A stretch of DNA of 64,000 nt. It comes from Desertivirga brevis. Lineage in GTDB: Bacteria > Bacteroidota > Bacteroidia > Sphingobacteriales > Sphingobacteriaceae. A program made the position numbers and the translations under genes. Positions within the stretch are counted from its first letter, which is position 1. Each line of letters opens with the position of its first letter. The notes beneath the pieces are model-generated. The model saw only the letters and a program-made list of their open reading frames with translations, was not told the origin of the DNA and made no database searches. The DNA lies in NCBI RefSeq assembly GCF_017355835.1, contig NZ_JAFEWF010000001.1, positions 1,240,001-1,304,000 on the forward strand. Direction: 5' to 3'. Shown piece by piece: positions 26,677 through 36,116 of this stretch.

Positions 26677-29118
26677 ATGGATAGTACTATAGAAAAAGGG
26701 GGCACATCACTGATTCTCCAGAATGCCCTTTTAAACGCCCCGTATCCTATTGTGGTTTTAGAGGGAGTTGCACTGCGAATCTCCTACATCAACGATGCTT
26801 TGCTCCAAATATGGGGTAAAAGCAGAGAGGTTATAGGAAAATGTCTTTTAGAAGCTTTACCCGAACTTGCAGAGCAAGCTCTTCCCACATTGCTGAACAA
26901 AGTTCTCGATACAGGCGTTACCCTTACACAGAAGGAGGCATTGACGCTCCTTACCAAAGATGGGGTAACTCAAGAGGCGTTCTTTGACTACACCTATAGC
27001 CCGATCAATGATAACGCAGGGATGGTTGTTGGTATCCTGGGCATTTACAAAGATGTAACCGAGGGTGTTATTGCAAAGAAAAGATTTGAAGATGTTGAGC
27101 GAAAGTTCAGGAATGTAGTGCTACAGGCACCCGTTGCAATGGCAATTTTAAATGGCCCTAATTTCGTTATTGAAACGGCTAACGACAAAAGTTTGGAAAT
27201 GTGGCAGAGAGGCTCATCTGTCTTAGGCAAACCAATAGCAGAGGTCTTCCCTGAATATGTCGGGCAGGGAATTGTTAATATCTTAACTACAGTTTTTACA
27301 ACTGCCGAGCCTTTCTTTGGCAGTGAGGTTCCTTTCGAAATAGCAGAGGAAGGGCGGCTTAGGACTATATACTCGAATTTCGTTTACCAACCGGTGTTTG
27401 AAAATGGAGCAGTAACTTCAATTATTGCAATTGGATATGATGTTACCGACCTTGTGCTTGAAAGAAAAAAGGCTCAGGATAGAGGCGCTTTGTTAGAGTA
27501 CTTAAATAAGGCAGGCAACGAACTCGCGCTTTCTTTAGACACCAAATCCGCCTTAGAAAAAATATCCCGGCTTATCGTCCCGAAGTTTGCAGATTTCTTT
27601 ACTATCAATATAATCAAAGAGGAGACTATTGAACTGTTGTATGTAGCCCACCAGGATCCTGAATATGTTAAGCTCTCTTATGATTTAAGGAAGAAGAAAC
27701 CTATTACCATAAATGGTAACAGCTATACAGCTACTACCATCAGAAGCGGTAAGTCATCCTTGATCTCTGTTATAACTAACGAGATTTTAGAGGCAGTTAT
27801 ACCTGATAAGGAACAAGTAGAACTTCTTAAAACCCTTAATTTACGTTCTTCCATACTTGTACCTTTTTATGTTAGAGATCAAATTACTGGCTGCATTAAC
27901 CTCCTTTCAACAACAGATGGGCGATATTTTAATGAGGAGGATCTACAGTTTGCCAAAGACTTTGCTACAAGAATAGCACTAACTCTTGAAAATGCCAGAT
28001 TGCATGAAGAACAACAGCAGGCCCTTAAAGACAACAAGCGTTTACTAAGAGAAGTAGAATTTGAACGAAACAGGTTCGAAGCTGTCATAAAGCAGATGCC
28101 CGGAGCAGTAGTCATAGCTGAAGCTCCATTGGGAAAAATAGTTTTTGCTAATGAGAAGTTAAACGAAGTATGGGGATTCCCTCCGCAAGAATCAGGAAAC
28201 ATTGAACAGTATGATAAACGGGTAGGATTCCATCCCGACGGGAAACCATATCAAAAACAAGATTGGCCGGCAATGCGCTCTATCTTAAGAGGAGAATTTG
28301 TTACTGATGAAGACGTAGAAATTGTTAGAGGAGACGGTAAGTCGGCTATATTACGAATGAGCTCTGCTCCCATTAAGGATAATTCAGGGGAGATTACGGC
28401 AGCTGTTGTAATTTGCCTTGATGTTACACAGTTAAAGGATGCAATCCGTAGTCGGGACGAGTTCTTGTCAATAGCCTCGCATGAACTTAAAACTCCATTA
28501 ACCACCCTCACTGCATCTCTACAGATGTTGATGCGTATTTATGAGAAAGAGCCCCTCTCAAACGCCATCGCGGGCCTAATTACCAGTTCCAATAGGAGCG
28601 CCGGCAAGTTAGGGGGATTGGTAAGGGAGCTTTTAAGTGTTTCGGCAATCCAGGCCGGACAACTAAGCTTGAATAAAAAATGGTTTAAGATCTCCAAATT
28701 AATTGAGGACTGCTCACAACATATAACCATAGCAGGAACTCATACCTTTGTTGTTAATGGCGATTCAACACTAAATGTATTTGCCGATGAAAATCGAATC
28801 GAGCAGATCATTGTTAATTTCATCAGCAATGCAGTTAAGTTCTCTCCCAGGTCATCCGAAATACAACTGTTGGTAGAGACGCTGGACAATAAGGTAAAAA
28901 TTTCCGTTACAGACCAGGGCATAGGTATTGAGGAGGAGAAACTGCCGCGTCTATTCAAGCGGTTTTACAGAGCTGACCTGTCAGGGCAGTACTCTGGAAT
29001 GGGTTTAGGGCTTTATATTTCATCCGAAATAATACGACTGCATGGCGGAGAAATTGGCGTAGAATCCAAAAAGGGAGAAGGTTCTACCTTCTGGTTTTCA
29101 CTCCCTATTGAAGGGTAA
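26677..29118 (+). CDS. Cytoplasmic PAS/GAF sensor histidine kinase
   Basis: 813 residues with no signal peptide or membrane helix. Domain order: PAS (about 14-130), PAS (about 140-255), GAF (about 285-440, with VPFYVRDQITGCINLLS), PAS/PAC (about 455-590), HisKA with SIASHELKTPL (His602), and HATPase with N-box IVNFISNAVKFSP, G1 DQGIGI, F-box LFKRFYRA and G2 GMGLGLYIS. It should autophosphorylate in response to a small intracellular signal such as redox state, light or a metabolite. No response regulator is adjacent, so this is an orphan kinase. Confidence 0.92.
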   Translation: MDSTIEKGGTSLILQNALLNAPYPIVVLEGVALRISYINDALLQIWGKSREVIGKCLLEALPELAEQALPTLLNKVLDTGVTLTQKEALTLLTKDGVTQEAFFDYTYSPINDNAGMVVGILGIYKDVTEGVIAKKRFEDVERKFRNVVLQAPVAMAILNGPNFVIETANDKSLEMWQRGSSVLGKPIAEVFPEYVGQGIVNILTTVFTTAEPFFGSEVPFEIAEEGRLRTIYSNFVYQPVFENGAVTSIIAIGYDVTDLVLERKKAQDRGALLEYLNKAGNELALSLDTKSALEKISRLIVPKFADFFTINIIKEETIELLYVAHQDPEYVKLSYDLRKKKPITINGNSYTATTIRSGKSSLISVITNEILEAVIPDKEQVELLKTLNLRSSILVPFYVRDQITGCINLLSTTDGRYFNEEDLQFAKDFATRIALTLENARLHEEQQQALKDNKRLLREVEFERNRFEAVIKQMPGAVVIAEAPLGKIVFANEKLNEVWGFPPQESGNIEQYDKRVGFHPDGKPYQKQDWPAMRSILRGEFVTDEDVEIVRGDGKSAILRMSSAPIKDNSGEITAAVVICLDVTQLKDAIRSRDEFLSIASHELKTPLTTLTASLQMLMRIYEKEPLSNAIAGLITSSNRSAGKLGGLVRELLSVSAIQAGQLSLNKKWFKISKLIEDCSQHITIAGTHTFVVNGDSTLNVFADENRIEQIIVNFISNAVKFSPRSSEIQLLVETLDNKVKISVTDQGIGIEEEKLPRLFKRFYRADLSGQYSGMGLGLYISSEIIRLHGGEIGVESKKGEGSTFWFSLPIEG

Positions 29119-29203
29119 ACTGTTCACAGTTGTCAACGGTAGCCTCTTGGGGGAAACAATTCTAGAATATTAGAGGTTAAAATTTTAATCAAGAGCTCTA
29201 CAA

Positions 29204-30052
29204 TTGAAATTTCACATCATTCACACTACATCATATTCTTACAGTAATGATGTATTCCTGTCGCCGCAGACTCTCCGGTTGAAACCTACCAGCCATATTC
29301 ACGCTGTTATTAAAGACTATAAACTGAGCTGTCAACCACAGCCTAAAAGTATTCATTGGCTTCAGGACGCTTTTGGAAACAGCCTTGCCCGTATAATCTT
29401 TCCAGGTAGCCTTAACTCTTTAACTATTAATATTTCTTTTAATATTGAACCTAAAGACTTCGATCCTTTCGATTTTTATCTCGAAGATTACGCAATGACC
29501 TTCCCTTTCAACTACGAGCCGGAAACCCGAAAGGCCTTATGCGCCTACTTCGAAATCGCTGACTCCGGACCATTTTTAAAACTCTTTTTGGAGGGACTGA
29601 ATTTAAAGGATATCTCCACGGTTAACTTTTTGGTGCAGACTAACAAGAGTGTTTTTCAAAACATCGCCTACACTGAAAGAGAGGAAGCCGGAGTTCAGAC
29701 GTGTGAGGATTCTTTGTCTGGTAAAACCGGAAGCTGCCGGGATGTTGCCTGGCTGCTGGTTCAGGTATTCCGGCACTTAAACATTGCTGCACGGTTTGTT
29801 TCCGGCTACCTTCTTGAATCCGGAGAAGGGATAACTGACCGTATCTCTCTTCACGCCTGGACAGAAGTTTTCCTTCCGGGAGCAGGGTGGATTGGTTTAG
29901 ATCCTACGACTGGTCTATTCGCAGGCCCGGGGCATATTCCTCTCGCTGTTAGTTCCAACCCATCAGATGCCGCGCCTATATCAGGTAGAGTGAGTGAATG
30001 CAAGTCAACACTTAGTTTTTCAAGCACTATAGAGCGGCTTCAGGATTATTAG
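29204..30052 (+). CDS. Transglutaminase-like family protein
   Basis: 282 residues. It starts with TTG (29204-29206), because the family always begins with a strand like MKFHIIHTTSYSYS. The N-terminal bacterial transglutaminase-like domain (residues 1-100) is followed by a core with the catalytic triad: Cys in TGSCRDVAWLLV, His in HAWTEVFLPGAGWIG and Asp in LDPTTGL. These cytoplasmic proteins are thought to be cysteine peptidases or amide hydrolases, often beside alpha-E and circularly-permuted ATP-grasp genes; those partners are absent here. It follows the kinase by 85 bases and may be an isolated copy. Confidence 0.85.
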   Translation: MKFHIIHTTSYSYSNDVFLSPQTLRLKPTSHIHAVIKDYKLSCQPQPKSIHWLQDAFGNSLARIIFPGSLNSLTINISFNIEPKDFDPFDFYLEDYAMTFPFNYEPETRKALCAYFEIADSGPFLKLFLEGLNLKDISTVNFLVQTNKSVFQNIAYTEREEAGVQTCEDSLSGKTGSCRDVAWLLVQVFRHLNIAARFVSGYLLESGEGITDRISLHAWTEVFLPGAGWIGLDPTTGLFAGPGHIPLAVSSNPSDAAPISGRVSECKSTLSFSSTIERLQDY

Positions 30053-30144
30053 TGCCTTCTTCTGAGTATGCATCGAATAAAATACCTATACCAGTGTGAG
30101 TGCCGCTTTACACCCCTCCAGAACCAACACTAACAATATTCCTT

Positions 30145-31818
30145 TTACTTTGAACCTACTTTGATTTTCGCCAGCTCCATTGCCTTTTTCATATCTACAA
30201 TGCCATAACCGTAAGGTAACGCAGGGTTACTTGCCCTATCGGCCGACTTACGTATTATCTCCAATAGATCATTATTAGTGAGTTCGGGATAGGCTTGCCA
30301 TAGGCAAGCTACTAATCCACAGACGATCGGACTGGCATAGGATGTACCGCTTCTATTTTCGGCAGTGCCAGATGTATTGATTACACTTGCACCTCCACCT
30401 AAAGCCATCACATCCGGTTTGATACGGCCATCAACGGTCATTCCCCATGAAGTAAAGCTGTCCTTGCTACTTTTGTCATTAACAGACCCAAGCGTTAGTA
30501 CACCAGGGGAATCGGCAGGTGCACCTACCCATTTATTTTCGTTCCCTGCACAGTTTACAATAAAGATTCCCTTTTTAAAGGCCATATTTGCCGCCTTGGT
30601 AGAGAAAGCAGTTTTACCATCCATATCATCAGCAGTATATCCCTTGGTGTAATACGAATTAAAGCCGTCGCTATAATATAGGGAAGAGTTAACCAAATCT
30701 ACGCCCGCACTGTCTGCAAATTCTATTGCGCTGGTCCAGTAATCCTCTTCTATTGGATATTCAGTATCACTATCCTCTGTACGAAGTAACCAATAATTCG
30801 CCTCTGGAGCAGTACCTACATATCTTCCAGGTTTATTTACAGCCATACATGAGGTAACCCAAATCCCATGGGAGTCTATACTATAGGGATCGTCATTTTC
30901 ATATACAAAAGATTTTGCGCCCTTAATATGGATGTTGCTAAAGGCTGGATTATTTTTCAGGTTTAAGAAACCCGCATCAATAACAGCAATGTCTATTCCC
31001 GCACCTTTGAAGCCTTCCTGATGAAGTGCTTCTCCCTTTACTAAGTTTATATTTAGCGCTGCCGATCCGTAGTCAATTGATGTACCTAAATTGCTTGAAC
31101 TTCCTGCCTGCGGACTATCTACATATTTGGAGACATTTGAAACCTTTTTCCTTTTGCCCACATATACCAATTTGACATCCTTCACAAAGGGCAAAGTTTT
31201 GTACTTGTCTATAAGAAATTGATCCTGAACGTTTATGGTCACGGTATTCAGCCACTTACTTTGGGCAACGATGGTACCTCCAAGTTCGGTTATCGCCTTT
31301 AAATACTGTTTAGATATAGGTAAGTCAGTTTCATCAATGGGAATCCCTCTCCTACGGCGCCTTTCAATGGCTTTATCGGAAAGGAACGCACCAGGATTGC
31401 CTACCGAAAAATCCGATTTACCCTTATCGGTTAAGATAAGCCTGAATTTATAATCATTCCCATCTGTTACGATGATCTTGCATTTTGCTTCAATCTTTTC
31501 ATTAACCAGTTTTGCATAAACATAAGTAGTTCCAGCTCCTTTTGGCCATACAATTCCTTTAGTGGTTACTTCAGCAATACGCGGGTTTTCTACACGCCAT
31601 TCTACACTATCCGGCGTTCCTTCCGGAATATTCTCGACAATGACCTCGAGACGAGTGCCGACATAGGGAATGTTTTCCATAATTACACTGTCCAACATTA
31701 CTCGAATGGTAGGATTGGGCTTTTCCGGCTCTTCTGGTATTTCGTTTTTTTTACATGCAACCAGACAAAAAAGAGAAAGGAATAAGGCTTTTAGTAGGTA
31801 ACTCGCGTAAGATTTCAT
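30145..31818 (-). CDS. S8 (subtilisin-like) serine peptidase lipoprotein with Ig-like domain
   Basis: 557 residues. Lipoprotein signal (ALFLSLFCLVAC, Cys near 22). Residues ~38-120 form a Big_2-type Ig-like domain (VEWRVENPRIAEVTTKGIV). A propeptide-like region follows, with the basic run KAIERRRRRGIP near residue 152. The subtilase domain (about 265-550) has Asp in DIAVIDAGF, His in DSHGIWVTS (HGI in place of the usual HGT) and Ser in NRSGTSYASPIVCG. A periplasmic or surface-anchored protease. It is convergent with the transglutaminase gene and has its own transcript. Confidence 0.9.
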   Translation of the reverse strand: MKSYASYLLKALFLSLFCLVACKKNEIPEEPEKPNPTIRVMLDSVIMENIPYVGTRLEVIVENIPEGTPDSVEWRVENPRIAEVTTKGIVWPKGAGTTYVYAKLVNEKIEAKCKIIVTDGNDYKFRLILTDKGKSDFSVGNPGAFLSDKAIERRRRRGIPIDETDLPISKQYLKAITELGGTIVAQSKWLNTVTINVQDQFLIDKYKTLPFVKDVKLVYVGKRKKVSNVSKYVDSPQAGSSSNLGTSIDYGSAALNINLVKGEALHQEGFKGAGIDIAVIDAGFLNLKNNPAFSNIHIKGAKSFVYENDDPYSIDSHGIWVTSCMAVNKPGRYVGTAPEANYWLLRTEDSDTEYPIEEDYWTSAIEFADSAGVDLVNSSLYYSDGFNSYYTKGYTADDMDGKTAFSTKAANMAFKKGIFIVNCAGNENKWVGAPADSPGVLTLGSVNDKSSKDSFTSWGMTVDGRIKPDVMALGGGASVINTSGTAENRSGTSYASPIVCGLVACLWQAYPELTNNDLLEIIRKSADRASNPALPYGYGIVDMKKAMELAKIKVGSK

Positions 31819-31998
31819 TTAAGATGTAGTTGTGACCTGGTTTTTCGAACAAACCTATTGAGAACAAAGGTAATATATATATTGATCAATGCGGTATCTT
31901 ATGCTGATCAGCCGACTTTTTTGTTTTTTAAGATTTGGGAAATAAGGACAAAAAGCGGCTTTCAATTTAAGTCAATTTCATCAATAAGATTACTTCAC

Positions 31999-32574
31999 TT
32001 ATATCTTGGCAACAATAATTAGTCCTGTTGACCAATTCATCCTTGTTAATCTTATATCGTTTCGATCTGCCAGGTAAGATATTAAACGGTCAACATTACT
32101 TTGATGTCCTTCCGGCCAGTTTGCCTGGGGAAGCATGTCGTCAATAATGTAAAATCCACCCGTCTTGAGTAAATTCAAAGTCTCGTCTAGCGTTTCATAT
32201 TTCCCCGGCCAAGCATCAGCAAATATTAGATCAAACTTCTTATCCTGATTACTTTTAATCCAAACGTTTCCATCCTCGCAAACAATACTTACTCTTAAAT
32301 CTTGGTGAAAATGCTTTTTTGCTATCGCCAGATAAACTTCGCTATTGTCAATTGATATAACATAAGAATCTTGATCCATTGCCTCCACTATCCAGGAAAG
32401 AGAAAGCCCAGTCCCTGTACCAAGTTCTAAAAATCGCCCCTTCGGCTTACTAGTCACTAAAGTCCGTAACAAGCTGCCCGTCTGTAAGTCGGAAGGCATT
32501 GAAAAATTAATGTTGGTTGATTCTCTTTGTATTGATAGGTAATTTTCTGGTAAGATAATGCTATTGTCGTTCAT
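31999..32574 (-). CDS. Class I SAM-dependent methyltransferase (O-methyltransferase type)
   Basis: 191 residues. SAM-binding motif I is FLELGTGTGLSLSW (residues 50-63), the acidic end of strand 2 is VISIDNSEVY, and motif IV is FDLIFADAWPGK followed by LLKTGGFYIIDDML. The layout resembles catechol/caffeoyl-CoA-type O-methyltransferases. The substrate cannot be told from sequence. No signal peptide, single gene, divergent from the gene at 32804. Confidence 0.8.
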   Translation of the reverse strand: MNDNSIILPENYLSIQRESTNINFSMPSDLQTGSLLRTLVTSKPKGRFLELGTGTGLSLSWIVEAMDQDSYVISIDNSEVYLAIAKKHFHQDLRVSIVCEDGNVWIKSNQDKKFDLIFADAWPGKYETLDETLNLLKTGGFYIIDDMLPQANWPEGHQSNVDRLISYLADRNDIRLTRMNWSTGLIIVAKI

Positions 32575-32803
32575 TTACTTGTGATCTTGGGGTAGAAAAA
32601 TTATAGGTTACTAAAAATGGAGCTTGTTTTACTTGCATAGATACGAAATATCGCGGATTTAGCGAATGTCATGAGATGTTTTTGAAAACACTATTCTATG
32701 ATAGATTTGGGATACAGTCTTCTAATGTTATTCCATGAGATATTCGTTGCAATCTGATTATGGAATTATGTAAATTGGTGCATCTACGACTAAAACCTGG
32801 AAA

Positions 32804-33664
32804 TTGAAAAAACTAAAGCTGATATTGAAAGATCCTTGTTCAGAGAGCTGGGATACCATGCTGCAAACTAACAAAGGGCGCTTTTGTGAAAGCTGTGAAA
32901 AACACATTGTAGACCTCACTTCCAAGTCAGATGAAGAGATTATTCAATTTTTTAAAAGAAAAAAGGAAAATGTATGTGGACGTGTGTCGGCCAGTCAGCT
33001 TAATCGTGATTTAGTGCTAATGCCTCCAAAAGCGAGTTGGCACTGGTTACTTCCTCTTGCTGTGGGCGCAATTGCGTCTACTCCAACCCTGGCAAACGAA
33101 TTGAGACCAGTAATAGTAAATCACGATCACGCATCTCCTTTACCTCCGGCTTATGTCGAGTCTGCTATTAAAGCTCCCATACCGTTGGATACCATTAGCG
33201 GGATAGTGGTCGATGAACGAACAGGTAAACCCTTGAAACAGGTGAAGATAAGACAGAAGGGTTTCGAAAATGTGCTGGCCTTAACTGACAGTAACGGTAA
33301 ATTTAAGTTAAGCACAAAGGAAGGAACTGTGGCAACTGCATATACCTTCGAGTTGAGCGGATATTTCCTGTTCGAGGCTCACCTAAACGATGGTATAGTG
33401 ATTAAACTGCCAGTTGAACGAACCTTTATGTTAGGTGGAATATCAACTATATCTGTAAATCAGGAGCCTTTGTACTTAGTTTACGTTAATAAAAAAAGTT
33501 GTGTTATAGACGCAGCCAAATTCAATGAGATACCGCCTGAATGGATAGAAAAACTAGAGGTATTAAAGGATGCTAAGGCAACTGCTATTTATGGCTCTAA
33601 AGCTGCAAATGGAGCAATACTGATCGAAATTAAAAAAGCATATGCGAAGAAATTCGATCTTTAA
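32804..33664 (+). CDS. Orphan TonB-plug protein with N-terminal Cys motif
   Basis: 286 residues from a TTG start. The N-terminus has four cysteines in the pattern PC-x15-C-x2-C (FCESCEK) and VCGR (Cys 12, 28, 31, 58), which looks like a metal-binding or redox cluster. A hydrophobic stretch (WHWLLPLAVGAIASTPTLA, about 79-97) follows, then a carboxypeptidase-regulatory-like domain (TISGIVVDERTGKPLKQVKI). The C-terminus has the SusC plug signature IEKLEVLKDAKATAIYGSKA, then ANGAILIEIKK. There is no beta-barrel. Such proteins are known in Bacteroidota but uncharacterised; a role as TonB-ExbBD partner or signalling plug is inference. Confidence 0.7.
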   Translation: MKKLKLILKDPCSESWDTMLQTNKGRFCESCEKHIVDLTSKSDEEIIQFFKRKKENVCGRVSASQLNRDLVLMPPKASWHWLLPLAVGAIASTPTLANELRPVIVNHDHASPLPPAYVESAIKAPIPLDTISGIVVDERTGKPLKQVKIRQKGFENVLALTDSNGKFKLSTKEGTVATAYTFELSGYFLFEAHLNDGIVIKLPVERTFMLGGISTISVNQEPLYLVYVNKKSCVIDAAKFNEIPPEWIEKLEVLKDAKATAIYGSKAANGAILIEIKKAYAKKFDL

Positions 33665-33809
33665 CCTGAGGGCGTTTTAGGTGTCTAAAAAATGGATGAA
33701 AATGCATTATGTAAAATTCAAATTCCGATAAAAATCAGACACTCCTTGTTCTTGGTACTAAATCACATTGCGTAGCAAGTAACTGTTTAATTTTTACCAT
33801 TTTTAAAGC

Positions 33810-34661
33810 ATGGACAATCTGGAAAAATCGGTGCCCAACCTGAGCTTATCGTTCAATAAAATTGATCCTTCTTTTTCTATAAGAGAGATTGAGAAGCCTG
33901 ATTACTACTTGATTTTAATGGTTAAACAGGTATCAGGTTCCTACTCGATTGACTTCATACAATACAGTTTTCAGCCGAATAGCATCATCATAATTTCGAA
34001 AAATCAAAACGCTCAGTTCCACTTCGAGGGAGATGATCAGCAGTTTATTGCCCTTACTTTTATGGCCGACTTAGTAAAGAACTCGGATGAGAAGGTTTTA
34101 AAAATGCTTTCTTTTTGCATACGGGAGCATTACGAAGGAAAACAAGTGCTGAAAATTGGCGACGCAGATTTTAAATATCTCGAAAAGCTGAGCGAACAGC
34201 TATACGACATAAACGTCAATTTACCTGAGGAAATTAAAACTGCCTCATGTTTTCATTTTCTCCAGCTCATCCTTATCTATTGTGCAAATCTTTACTCCAG
34301 GCAATCTGCCGACTTGGTCCAAGGTTATACCCAAGTAGTCGGAGATTTTACTACTTTGCTTGAGTCGAATTTTCGAAATACACAAAAAGTAAACTTCTAT
34401 ACTGATACTTTAAATCTTACGTACAATTCACTTGCCCGCTATACAAGTAATTATTGCAACAAAACTCCTAAGGAGATCATTACCGAACGTTTGGTGTTAG
34501 AGATTAAACGTCTTCTTGCCGGAACTAAAACTCCAATCAAAGAAATTTCCTATCACCTGGGCTTCGATGAACCCACAAACATGGTGAAGTACTTCAAAAA
34601 GTTTACTGGCATTACCCCATCAGAATTTCGGCAACAAAGTAAAAATTACCATTCCTTGTAA
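33810..34661 (+). CDS. AraC-family transcriptional regulator
   Basis: 283 residues. The N-terminal two-thirds is a cupin-like ligand-binding region (QYSFQPNSIIIISKNQNAQFHF). The C-terminal double HTH (about 185-280) has KEIITERLVLEIKRLLAGT and the family signature ISYHLGFDEPTNMVKYFKK, then FTGITPSEFRQQ. The gene ends 18 bases before a perfect inverted repeat (34680-34719) that overlaps the promoter of the next operon, so that operon is the probable target, possibly with a small aromatic or oxidised effector. Confidence 0.88.
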   Translation: MDNLEKSVPNLSLSFNKIDPSFSIREIEKPDYYLILMVKQVSGSYSIDFIQYSFQPNSIIIISKNQNAQFHFEGDDQQFIALTFMADLVKNSDEKVLKMLSFCIREHYEGKQVLKIGDADFKYLEKLSEQLYDINVNLPEEIKTASCFHFLQLILIYCANLYSRQSADLVQGYTQVVGDFTTLLESNFRNTQKVNFYTDTLNLTYNSLARYTSNYCNKTPKEIITERLVLEIKRLLAGTKTPIKEISYHLGFDEPTNMVKYFKKFTGITPSEFRQQSKNYHSL

Positions 34662-34679
34662 AGTTTTCACCTTTACCCG

Positions 34680-34719
34680 CTATGTTTTGCAAGCGACCTT
34701 TGCTTCATACAAAACATAG
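34680..34719 (+). promoter_or_regulatory. Perfect 10-bp inverted repeat over the tautomerase-operon promoter
   Basis: CTATGTTTTG at 34680-34689 and CAAAACATAG at 34710-34719 are exact reverse complements, 20 bases apart. Between them lies GACCTTTG (34694-34701), a two-mismatch-or-better fit to the -7 box. The ATG of the tautomerase follows at 34725. The layout is what an operator of a dimeric regulator looks like; as RNA it could also form a hairpin. Confidence 0.5.
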
Positions 34720-34724
34720 AAATT

Positions 34725-34913
34725 ATGCCATATATCAACATCAAGGTCACGGATACAGGTGTTACCCCTGAACAAAAGGCTCAACTCATTGCGGGAGCTA
34801 CAGAATTACTTGTCAAAGTGCTTAACAAGAAGCCGGAAACCACTTTTGTGATAATCGATGAAATCAATACCGACAACTGGGGAATCGGACACAAGCAAGT
34901 TTCGGAACTATAA
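34725..34913 (+). CDS. 4-oxalocrotonate tautomerase-family protein
   Basis: 62 residues beginning M-P-Y-I; after Met removal Pro1 is the catalytic base of the tautomerase superfamily. The beta-alpha-beta unit is intact (INIKVTDTGVTPEQKAQLIAG, then TFVIIDEI), and the length is that of 4-OT monomers. It enolises or ketonises small unsaturated acids; the native substrate is unknown. It starts the operon with SDR and NTF2-like genes; the SDR start is 10 bases downstream. Confidence 0.85.
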   Translation: MPYINIKVTDTGVTPEQKAQLIAGATELLVKVLNKKPETTFVIIDEINTDNWGIGHKQVSEL

Positions 34914-34923
34914 GGCTAAACAC

Positions 34924-35655
34924 ATGAAAACGATAATTATCACCGGCGCTTCGAGCGGAATTGGAAAAGGGATAGCCAGGCTGTTTATAGCCCAAAACTG
35001 GAACGTGCTTCTAAACTCCTCATCGGAGGAAAAATTGAAAAGAGCATTTGAAGAATTTGGATCGCCTGCTAATACTATTTTGGTAGCTGGCGACATTGGC
35101 GAAAAAAGTACTGGAGAAAAGCTGGTTGAGGCTGCACTTCAACACTTTGGAACTGTAGATGTGCTTGTGAACAATGCAGGTATCTTTGAGCCAAAACCCT
35201 TTTTGGATGTCGAAGAAAATGACCTGGATAAGTTCTTCAAAACGAATGTGAAAGGAACCTACTTTACCTCGCAGGCTGCAATAAAAGCTATGCTGCCGAA
35301 AAATGAGGGGCTCATTATCAATATCGGTACTGTTCTGGTAGATCATGCCATAGCGGGATTTCCTGCCACCGCCCCGCTCATTAGCAAAGGCGGAGTTCAC
35401 GCCCTAACTAAACAGCTCGCTGCAGAATTTGGAAAAAATAACATCCGGGTAAATACTATTGCTCCGGGTATAATCCGGTCTCCTCTACAATCAAAAATTG
35501 GAGTAGAAGATGCCGACTCATTAGCCGGCTTGCACCTGCTAAACCGAATCGGGGAAGTAGAAGATATTGCCAATGCTTGTCTTTATCTGGCCAACAGCAA
35601 TTTTGTAACTGGTATAACTTTAAACGTAGACGGCGGGCACGTAGCCGGCCATTAA
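34924..35655 (+). CDS. Short-chain dehydrogenase/reductase with altered active site
   Basis: 243 residues from ATG 34924; an in-frame upstream start at 34858 would overlap the tautomerase and is rejected. The NAD(P)-binding Rossmann motif TGASSGIGKG is at residues 7-16, and NNAGIF and the NPxG-like region (NTIAPGIIRSPLQ) are normal. At the catalytic site, however, the usual Ser is Thr (INIGTV) and the YxxxK motif reads PLISK: Lys remains but Tyr is replaced by Pro. The C-terminus (FVTGITLNVDGGHV) is typical. It is either catalytically different or uses another residue; related sequences with the same VDHAIAG stretch exist as a subfamily as far as I recall. Confidence 0.85.
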   Translation: MKTIIITGASSGIGKGIARLFIAQNWNVLLNSSSEEKLKRAFEEFGSPANTILVAGDIGEKSTGEKLVEAALQHFGTVDVLVNNAGIFEPKPFLDVEENDLDKFFKTNVKGTYFTSQAAIKAMLPKNEGLIINIGTVLVDHAIAGFPATAPLISKGGVHALTKQLAAEFGKNNIRVNTIAPGIIRSPLQSKIGVEDADSLAGLHLLNRIGEVEDIANACLYLANSNFVTGITLNVDGGHVAGH

Positions 35656-35661
35656 TTTAAT

Positions 35662-36027
35662 ATGGAAAATCAAAATTTCTTAGAGATTCAGCACGTGCTG
35701 GATCTCTATTTTGAAGGTGTATACCGTGGGGATATTGAAAGGCTTAAGCAGGCGTTTCATCCCAAAGCTCTGTTGTTCGGCGAGGTGAATCAAAGCCCCT
35801 ATTTTAAAACGCTGGAAGAATACCTGGATATAATTAAAAATCGTGAAAGTCCCGCAGAACTGAGGGAAGAGTTTAACATGGAGGCTTATGCCATTGAGAT
35901 TTTAGGAAGCCTGGCTATAGCAAAAGCCAGTCTGCGGATGCTAAATTATGATTACCGTGACTTTTTGTCTTTGGTTAAGTTAGATGGCCGCTGGCAGATA
36001 GTAAATAAGAGTTTCACGAATATTTGA
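35662..36027 (+). CDS. Nuclear-transport-factor-2-like protein (putative lumazine-binding type)
   Basis: 121 residues of the NTF2-like fold: helical start (VLDLYFEGVYRGDIERLKQAF), HPKALLFG, and a beta-sheet with YEILGS-type strands (AYAIEILGSLAIAKASLRML), ending DGRWQIVNKSF. It matches the Lumazine_bd_2 style of NTF2-like proteins. Small cytoplasmic, possibly an enzyme subunit or ligand carrier. It starts 6 bases after the SDR and ends the tautomerase-SDR-NTF2 operon. Confidence 0.75.
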   Translation: MENQNFLEIQHVLDLYFEGVYRGDIERLKQAFHPKALLFGEVNQSPYFKTLEEYLDIIKNRESPAELREEFNMEAYAIEILGSLAIAKASLRMLNYDYRDFLSLVKLDGRWQIVNKSFTNI

Positions 36028-36116
36028 AGCACCTCGTATTCGCAATGCTTAGAGGTACCCTATAAAAACTCTGGATATACCTTTATCTAACGTTGAAGCA
36101 ATTTCAACAGCGATAG

